The notes below the pieces were generated by a model that saw only the letters and a list, made by a program, of their open reading frames with translations, was not told where the DNA came from and did not search any database. A DNA stretch of 22,480 nt from Botryllus schlosseri (taxonomy: Eukaryota > Chordata > Ascidiacea > Stolidobranchia > Styelidae): positions 1-22,480 of the forward strand of contig ATSW01101826.1 in the NCBI GenBank assembly GCA_000444245.1. The letters run 5' to 3'. A program made the position numbers and the translations under genes. This document shows, piece by piece, positions 1 through 8,500 of this stretch. Within the stretch, counting starts at the first letter, position 1, and each line of letters opens with the position of its first letter.

Positions 1-102
1 GGAGTAGTTTTATTACCCTGGCGAGATTTCAAAACTGTACACTGTTTACCGCTACTTATCTGCTGCATTGGATGTCCGTTGAGTGAATCAGCTTTTCTCG
101 CC

Positions 103-610
103 CAAACGCGCGAAGCGCGAGAAATTTCTTTCGTCTCATGACTGAATCGGTCAATATGATCGGGAATTGCATGTATTGCTATCAATTTTCATCCTGTCTC
201 TGTTCACGTAATCTGATTTACCGGTAGAGCTGAGTGAGGTGTGTTTGAAAAGGTATAGGCCGCCTCAATAGTAATTATACATCTCCGGCGGTATACCCGT
301 TGGCAGCAACGTAACTGCACTTCGTCAGGACCCCGGGCTCCCATAGGGTGATAACCTGACCCCGCATCACGTTGTTCGCTTTTGCCACTAAATTAAACTG
401 TTTAGTGAGACAGCGCGACGCGCGAATATTTCGATAATTCATTATAAGATCGGGAATTGCATTGTTGTCCTCTTTGCCCACGTAATCAGATTTACCGGTA
501 GAGCTGAGTGAGAGGTGTCTTTGAAACTGCTGACCCCGTAAAATTAAACATCTTCGGGCGGGCGGACCCCTAGGTACGACTTCTTTACGTGATGTTATTT
601 CGTGACCTCC
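103..610. repeat. Diverged direct repeat, two units about 290 bp apart
   Basis: The block GATCGGGAATTGCAT occurs near 159 and near 450. In both units it is followed by CACGTAATC(T/A)GATTTACC, GGTAGAGCTGAGTGAG, a GTGT(C)TTGAAA stretch and then a CATCT(C/T)CGGCGG-like segment. A GCGCGAAGCGCG/GCGCGACGCGCG motif precedes each unit. The units are clearly related but diverged with small indels. No coding potential, terminal inverted repeats or family name is apparent. The 1-102 flank shows nothing recognisable. Confidence 0.6.
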
Positions 611-1313
611 TGTCTGCTATATCAAAAAATGTAGAATTGCCCAAACCTACTAAACTGAAAGATCACACGATTTCAGATTGGCATTTCTTCACTGGCATAT
701 AATTTTCTTTCCTGCTGGCTGGTATTTGTCTTGTGAGGTACAGATTGCCAAGACAGGAACATTCGGCGCCAGTCATTTAGGCGCCTATATGGACAATTAA
801 ACCTATATGTATTTTGTTAATATAACGAAGTTATTGGTATTTCGAAGTTTTTTGTCAGCATAAAAGCAGTCCTTTACGGCCAAGGCTTTCTCGCCGCCGA
901 TCGTTCTGACACACTTCTTGGAGTCACATGTTACATGACCTGAAACTTTACATGTCTTGGTGTGTTGTGTTGCGGTCATGGCTAACGCTGATATACCCAT
1001 TTCTATAAATCTTGCGTATTTTTTCTTGGGGAAGAGTACCCAATAATCAAGATATGTGGCGAATCGAAATCGCACATAGCGCGAAAATTTTTGAAAAAGT
1101 TGCATAAATTTTCAAAAAATACTCTGTGATTTATGCTAATTCACGAAATAATTTTGGGCCCCCTTCGAGCTCGGCCCCCTCAATTGGGGGGTTTGGGGTG
1201 CGGCAGTTACGGCCCTGACTATGGGACCACCAATTATGCTGCTTTTTGCCTGCTAAGCAGTATGCATCTCGGCGTATTCAACCGTGAGTCACGTGTTGCA
1301 CATCTAGTTATCA
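611..1313. other. Intergenic stretch; one unrecognised 100-codon minus ORF (803-1105)
   Basis: Nothing is identified with confidence. The minus-strand ORF at 803-1105 has a cysteine-containing patch (KTCKVSGHVTCDSKKCV) that looks slightly protein-like, but I know no family with this spacing and no splice context supports it. A C/G-rich patch near 1155-1215 (runs of C and G around CTCAATTGGGGGG) suggests a worn transposon end. Low confidence throughout. Confidence 0.2.
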
Positions 1314-1440
1314 TAGGGTTACCATACGTCCTCTTTTAAGATGATTTGTCCTCTTTTTTGATTTTTTTAAAAAGTGTTCTCGGAGGACGCCCAAATGTCT
1401 TCTTTTTTGAGATTTTGTCTTTTTTATTGAGGATTTTGGT
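1314..1440 (+). repeat. Interspersed repeat starting GGGTTACCATACGTCCTC
   Basis: The segment starts GGGTTACCATACGTCCTCTT, runs through alternating TTTGTCCTCTTTTTT blocks, and includes TTCTCGGAGGACGCCCAAATG. The same blocks appear inverted at 21371-21469 (CATACGTCCTGTTTTATGAGG, CTCCGAGAACG, TGCCCAAATG). Two diverged inverted copies 20 kb apart imply a dispersed family. No ORF is visible, so it is probably non-autonomous; the class is not determined. Confidence 0.5.
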
Positions 1441-1875
1441 TACATATAGGGCCAAATTCGACTGATATACATTAAGTCAGCACTGTAGGAACGCTACGGC
1501 GGCTATTTCGGGAGCTTGACAGGAAAGTTGACCTTTTTTCGGTCAACTACCTGTTAATGTGAAAGAAAAGCTGTATTTTCCGGGAGTTGAGCCTCTTTTT
1601 CTTTTTTAGTCAAGCGACCACGAAGTAGGAAAAATTTACCATTTCTTTCAGGATTTTCCTCCGGTTTTGAAAGTTATCAATACCTATATATATCTGTATC
1701 TACTGCTCGTTCAACTGGAAAGTTAGGGCACATTGCATTGAAACAGCAGCGACGTAACGCTAGCAGTCTATACTCACAACTTTCTTACTATTCTATAATT
1801 AAAAACTACAGAGGCCAAGCCGAGCAAGAATATTTTATAAATATAAATTTTATTTATAGTCATAACTCGATTTCT

Positions 1876-1910
1876 TAATATATTTTGGGGGCCGCACTTG
1901 GGAATCACTG
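1876..1910. mobile_element. Lone hAT terminal end
   Basis: The sequence GGGGGCCGCACTTGGGAATCACTG is the reverse complement of the common hAT terminus CAGTG(A/G)TTCCCAA(A/G)TGCGGCC. It reads as the right end of an element extending leftward. No matching left end was found upstream, so this is a truncated relic. The AT-rich 1441-1875 stretch contains no recognised gene. Confidence 0.45.
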
Positions 1911-2109
1911 CCGTAGACTATGAAACCTAGGCACGAAATGCTTGACCCATCTTGGTCGCAGCTTTCGATATCGATATGTCCATGCGCCGAATATCCCAGT
2001 CCTCGCAAACTTAGCCGAGCGATATACAGCAGGCCCGCAATATAATCAAATGACAACATTATTGATCTATGAAATTCAAAAAATTTTCGCGCTTCGCGCG
2101 TATAGTGGC

Positions 2110-2168
2110 CCGCGCAAAAGTTCGTAAATCGAATGTGGCCCTTTGGCCAAAAAGGTTGGCCAGCCCTG
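2110..2168. mobile_element. Lone hAT terminal end (CAGGGCTGGCCAACC type)
   Basis: Read in reverse, the segment starts CAGGGCTGGCCAACCTTTTT and continues with GGCCAAAGGGCCACATTCG and GCGCGGGCCAC. This matches the well-known hAT-type terminus CAG-GGC-TGGCCAACC with GGGCCAC subterminal motifs. A GCGCTTCGCGCG palindrome (about 2089-2100) abuts it on the left. No partner end is visible. Confidence 0.5.
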
Positions 2169-2386
2169 CTGTACAGTATACTATAGTGTACAGTTCGCAG
2201 CATGTAATGAGTTGAGTTGCCCCATCGTATAACTGATTGGCTGACTCCATTCAGGTGCGCCATTGAGGTGCGTTTGATTCAGATCGAAAAATTATGCACA
2301 CACTCACATACACAAAGAGAAACGCATAATCAAAATTAGGTACTTGATAATCCCGCTAATCACTGTAAGTGTCTTTATTTCCTTAG

Positions 2387-2566
2387 GTGGGGTGCGCAAA
2401 CATCTGCTTCAACACGTTCTCGCCAATATCGCATATACGATTTTGGAGCTTCCAAATAATCATGGTTTGCATTCCGTCGATCATATTTATGGTGTACTCG
2501 GCTCACAACACGAAAAAGAAGAACGGAAAGGAAAAGCAAACAAGCCACAATTCTCCCATGACACCC
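2387..2566 (+). CDS. Connexin exon: end of loop 1, TM2, start of cytoplasmic loop
   Basis: The acceptor is TTTATTTCCTTAG at 2374-2386 and the donor CCC|GTAAGT at 2567. The exon is 60 codons with phase 0 at both ends. It opens VGCANICFNTFSPISHIRFW: the second and third loop-1 cysteines (C-x3-C) and the near-universal connexin PISHIRFW block. Then comes TM2 (SFQIIMVCIPSIIFMVYS), followed by a basic turn, HNTKKKNGKEK. Valine replaces the usual proline before the glycine-cysteine pair. Confidence 0.95.
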
Positions 2567-5500
2567 GTAAGTAACCTAAATAGTTTTCTGGTACCGGAGT
2601 CAATAGCGGTGAATACCATCAATGATCGAGTAGAAGCAATTAACCCTCCCGGTTAAAAGTTGTATTTTATCTTAGAAGATTAGAAGCTTAGAATCTAAGA
2701 GCTGCAGCACTGCGATGCAGTTCCGAGGTAAGATTATCCTATCTCTGAATCAGAAATTACGAAAAGTCTTGCGACACGAAAGATACCAGCATGTCATTCC
2801 GTGACACGCATGGGCAGAATCGAATCATCACCGATTCGCATCAAAACCCAATATCCAAATCAGAATCGAACGTGTAGAATTGTAGAGAAAATACTTTCAA
2901 AGAGTAACAGCAACAGGTATAAAATTCGAATAGGTATTCAAAATTAGTTGCATCAGGCCTGTAGAATAAACTTTACCTGGTACTACATTTGCCCCAAGCT
3001 TGAGATACGTGCTGCTTGGTCCAATTATTGTTGTTTGTAGTATTCATGGTGTTTCTCGACTAAAATGGCAATTTATACCAGGCATATATTCTTTATTTTG
3101 ATTCCGTATCTGCCGACTTGTAGCACGGCTCGCTTCTAATCTTTAAAGACACGACTTATACGCATAGATCGAATGGCGAGGAGGGGCCTAGATAAACCCA
3201 AATAGTTGTACATTGCGGTTCTTTTCCCGCGGTACCAAGTTTTGGTGTTATCCGTTGGATGCGAAATTTTAGTGATCATCAAGAGAGCGCGTGTCACCAG
3301 GTTTTTAAAAAAATTATGGAGTAGTCTCGCGTGGTTTTAGAATACGAACTCATTTTATTTAACGATTTCCATCAATTCAAAACACCGCCTGAATTTCGAT
3401 ACAATGAAAAGAAAGGGAGGCGGCGTAACAATTTGGTGAAGTCAATCAATTACTCCCACCTTGGCCTAGAAATACAGTCATAAAATGCGAGTAGCCTACA
3501 TGTCTAAATCAGGCATGTACAATGATTATACAATGTCCAATTGTCCGTGTACACCATTGTACACATTACAGCAGAGGTCTCAAACTCAAATGTGCTCGCG
3601 GGCCAGTTTTCCAGTTTTGACGACGCCGCGGGCCGCAGCATTTATAGGGTTATTCTATGTCTTTCCAAGTAGGCCTTATTTGGCGGGAATGAATTTTCCT
3701 ATTGAAAGTGAGCCGATCCAGCAGACTGACAGTAAACACACATCGTCAAAATGTGAGTTACGTTTGTATCAATTTAGGACTGGCACGAAAAGAATCATCA
3801 CATTTATAACTATTTGAATAAAAAAATTTTTGTTCTTGATATATATTAACTATAAGATATAGACACCATATGGGCGGACAAATGTATGATGACATCATAA
3901 AAGCTATCGGGTTATAATTTTCAGCTACTATGAATATTTTGAATCCAACAGATTGATAATAGAGACTGATCTGAAATCAAAACATTTTTAAGTTGAGCAT
4001 TGTAATTCCAATCCAGGATTCGGGTATACTTCTGATAAGTAGCCTATTAATCTCATGGCCAAATATCTTCAAATATATGTATAAAATGTAAATATAATAT
4101 AAATATATTAATGAATGTGTCCTAGTGATTGAAATATCGGAACGCCGAACGGCCCATTGCTGTTACATCGTTCGAGCGTACCACTATGGTACTCGGTACC
4201 TTTAAGTGGCCTTAATAACATGGTTTAGCGACCAAAGATGTAACTAACAGATTGCCAATGGTTGCCACAACTATACTTGCTTAGTTAGCGAAATACCAAG
4301 CTGCGACCTTCTGATTTATTACTATTTCCCTGATACGCGATTAGTTTGTTGCGTCCATGGTTCTAACAAATTTACGGCATTCCGAGTCACTCCGAGTCCA
4401 CTCGAGTCATTTTCATTTTGCCATCGAGTTAGCCCGAGTCTGAGTAATTCTAAGAAAGGTCGCGTTCAAGTCCAACTCATAATTTTCAGTCTAGAATATT
4501 CTAAGGGTCCGGTTTTTTCATCATGAATTGGAAATGTGGCGAAATAGTGAATGTTCCACTGCATGGTAGATTGGTAGCGTTTGCAATTGATGTGATAATG
4601 AAGTTTGATGAATAGTTTAAGGCTTTCGGAGCAATTTAGTAGGGAATTTTCACTTTATAACCAGAAAAGATATGTGACACTTATATTTTGTCAAATTAAT
4701 AAAAATCTAAAATGTCGTCGCGGGCCGCACAAAATGCTCTGGGGGGCCGCGTGTTTGAGACCTCTGCATTACAGTATACTCAGATTGAGAAATAGCCTTC
4801 ATAGTTATCTTTAAAAATGGGCAAGCCCCGAGGAGGCATGATTCAACATCGCGTACAGAAATACAGAGCACGCACACAGTCAGTCTGTCGAAAATTCGAT
4901 CCGGTGATTTCAAAAGGCAGGTAGCCTTAGCTTAGTAGCTTTAGTGGAACAACCATTTCTATATCAGTCAAAAGCAAAATTAGTTTAGCCTGACAGTTAG
5001 TATTATCTGTGGAAACATTGATTAGCACCGGAGCGATACATTAGTGCACACCAACTTTATATAGGCCTAATTGAATTTTGTCATTTGGTAGCTTTGTAAA
5101 GAGTCACGTGACATACACACAGGACTACCTACCATGGATATATACAATCTTTAATTAGGAGTGGCTCCTTGAGAGCGAAACGAGTCATTATAGAACCACA
5201 ACATTATGAAGATGGCCATTCTCAAGATTTCACACTCTAACTATGTCCGTGGTTCTGTCTTCGCGGACCGCTTTTTGACCGTCACGGACCCCCGCAGACC
5301 CCCACTGTTTTAATTCAAATTTAGCTCAATTATCGTGGAAATCGTCATCTGTCTTGTGCGAATGATATCTGTGGGCTAGTGATAAACAGCGACAAAACGA
5401 ATATTACTGAAAATAACATCATACTATTCATGTAGAAATTGGGTTGACTTTAATTATTTCATAGTGAATTTTGCAACTGCATTTCTTGAATTACGTGGTC

Positions 5501-8500
5501 GCGTCTTGAAAATCCGCGCCTTCGATTTGATATGAACGAGTGCCCAAAATCCATTTCCACAAATACAGGTTGTGGCGAATGTAATAATAACGCGTAAAGC
5601 GTCCGACGACACATTTCTCTAACCGGAAAATATATGTATCAGCAGGCAATTGGTAATTTATCAATTAAAAGAAGCCTCCATAGTAGGTTATTTCATCTCG
5701 GACGGCCATTCTGTTGATGTGAGTTTTACTAGAAATGAATACGCGAAACTGCCTGGTGATTTTCCTAATTAAAAAAAATACAAATTAGGTTATCAACTAT
5801 TTTGTAAATTTAAAGGCTTCGCGGACCCCTAGGGGTCCGCGGACCACCCGGTTGAGAACCACTGATGTATGTCATGTAAAGTGATGATACAACACAACTG
5901 GATGGATGGGAAATAGTACTTTTGTGTATTTGAACTCTGGTATAGTTATATAACATAAACTAAGGTATGGTGATAACACTGATCCGGTAATCCGAAACGC
6001 AAATCTCTTGATTGACACTTCCCAAAGCCCGTACTCAAATATTTTTGTTTGTATCCCAAAATTGGGCTGATCTGGTCATGGACGCATAATGTAGTAAAGG
6101 CATCGCGGTTTTGCCTATCTTCTTGTAATACCATCGCCTTTCACCTCAATACCTACAGGGAGTGACAGTATGTGTTATGTAATACCACGCGTCATCCATG
6201 ATATTGTTTGGTGTTCTAGATAGCCACTGAATATCTACCTCTCATGAAGAAGGCCGTTTAATATTTGATGATTCTTGTGCTTCGTTTAATTTACGTTGCT
6301 ATAGTGCTGAAATATTGATATACAGTCAAACATCATTCGGCTCACCCGATTAAATTCATTTTTCTATGGACCGTAAAGAACAGCTATACCGGTATAATTT
6401 ATGAATGGAATCTGGCCCACGTTCTACGCAACTGTATCATCAAAACTGATAAGCATAGCCAGGATAAAAATTAGGAGAGACGAGATGATCGCAATAATGA
6501 CCCTGCGTGATGAATATCTATTCTGACGCACGTGAAAAAAATAATGACGTAATAATCTCCAAGTCATGAATTCGGAGAGGGCATTCGCTGGTTTCGCCCC
6601 ATTGCTACTGTCTACTATATGAGAGTTGCCGTATTAATACACACACAGATTGCGCACCGGACGGCGATTGATAGTACGATGAAGTAACTCATAACACTTG
6701 GTACCTTTGGAATTCATAAATAGCGCATCAGTTTCGATAAAATGACTGTGTGCGTTTCTTTTACTCAACTTGTATTAGTAAAATGACACGCGCCCAATTT
6801 CACCGAAAACGTCCTACATCGTAAGATATTTTAATCACCCACAGCAAAGTTAGTCTCTATGCTTTAAACTTAAAGTTTACATTAATTACGATTAATCCAT
6901 GTATAGGTGGATAAATAAGCGCTTAATTTATCAATTCAGTAATCCGGCCCGCCAAGTCCTTCATTTTCCCATATCCGGCCCGCCGCCTGAAGAAGTTTCC
7001 CGCCCCTGCTCTAAGCAGTACATGTCAATTTACAAAAGCCTTGCCTTATAATAGATCACGGACCGGATATCGCGTTTTCCCACGAAAACCGGTAAATTGT
7101 TTTTATTTTGTCACAATGGAATATTACGAATACAAATCAGCACAGAGACGTCTCAGTCAATTGTATCTACGACACGTTTATTTTACGCTGATCGCGATTA
7201 TAATATTCTGGAATACAAGACTGCAAACAATGTTAACGTTAAATCATTTCATTAAGTGCGTCATTGATATTTCTCGCATTATTCGTAAGCCATTGCGTCA
7301 CAATATTATCGATTCGCAGTATATCGATTTCAATTTGACTGCAAGCGATACGCCGATAAGCTCGCTTTTCTGGATTGCGTGTGGGCTTCACACTGAAATC
7401 CAGCAGTCATTTCCAAAATAAGGCTTCTAATCATTCGTATTCCATTGCTACTCACACGTATAGGCTACACCCCATAACATCGATGATATTGGAGAGTTCC
7501 TAATTCAGAATCTGGTGTTGGCTATTACAAGCATGCTCAATGCAACAGTGATGTTGTGGTTAATTGGTGATATTTACTACATTTTCCAAATGCACAGCGA
7601 GAAACTTTTATATAAGTGAAAATGCATCGATAAACAACAAGACTCGAGCTTAACTTCTACCCAATCCCGCACATTGTCGTGTGGCATCTGATTCCTGTCG
7701 AGATGCTGTGTCTGCAGCCCCTAAAATATAATCGAATTGACGATGATAATTTTTCCACCGTGAGTGGAATTCCATGGACAGCAACTCAAATAAAACAATT
7801 TAGTCGTGATCGTTGCGACACATCGGTCGATTGGTTTAGCGTATATGCCTTTGAGAGCGAGAGAATCGGACGTGTCGCTGGTAGATGAATTATGCATAAC
7901 AGGTTAAAAGCAGAGAGCTGATTTATCGACGGTATGAGACCTAAAGCGTCCTTTAAGTTCCCAAAGCGATCTCGACAGTGGAAGTGTGATATAAACGTGG
8001 TGTCTGTCGGAAAAATATTATGGGCATTAATCAAATGTCACGGGTGTGTATATCGCGCGTCTCGCGAGGGACCCAATTTCTGAATAATAAATAGGACAGT
8101 TTCATTACTCATTGTGCGAAAGAATCGAATTCGGTCTTCGACTCATTGAGGACTATTTCTATAGGCGAGGCGGGCGCGGTATGGTGAAATATTCAGTTGA
8201 AGCCCAGGAATTAATTATACCTTTTTAATTGATGATTCAAGGATGTCTAGTTGATCACATTCAAGATATACTTCAAACGTATTGTACTATGCTTTTGATT
8301 ATCGGGTCACTATTTGAAATTCGATTTAACCTGACGACACATAACGCTTCGTTTTCCTTGCTTATCGTTCGATTTTACGTTTTCATTTAATATACCTCAT
8401 TTGTACTGCTGTACAGCTCATCACTGTTGGGATGACTCTCGTGACAGCTAAAAAAATGCAATGCCGTATCCATGTATCGTACTTAGAAAAGGCAACTTGA

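Noticed and set aside
670-745. Possible TM1 exon of the connexin (hydrophobic stretch around LAFLHWHIIFFPAGWYLSCE)
   Set aside because: It lacks the conserved connexin TM1/loop-1 features (W-L-x-x-L-F, VW-D-E, C-N-T), and the frame and splice sites do not connect to the exon at 2387 in phase 0.
1850-2263. 137-codon minus-strand ORF
   Set aside because: It runs through two hAT ends and shows no protein similarity.
7041-7421. 126-codon + ORF in the large connexin intron
   Set aside because: No recognisable domain and AT-rich composition; the length is plausible by chance in a 6.4-kb intron.
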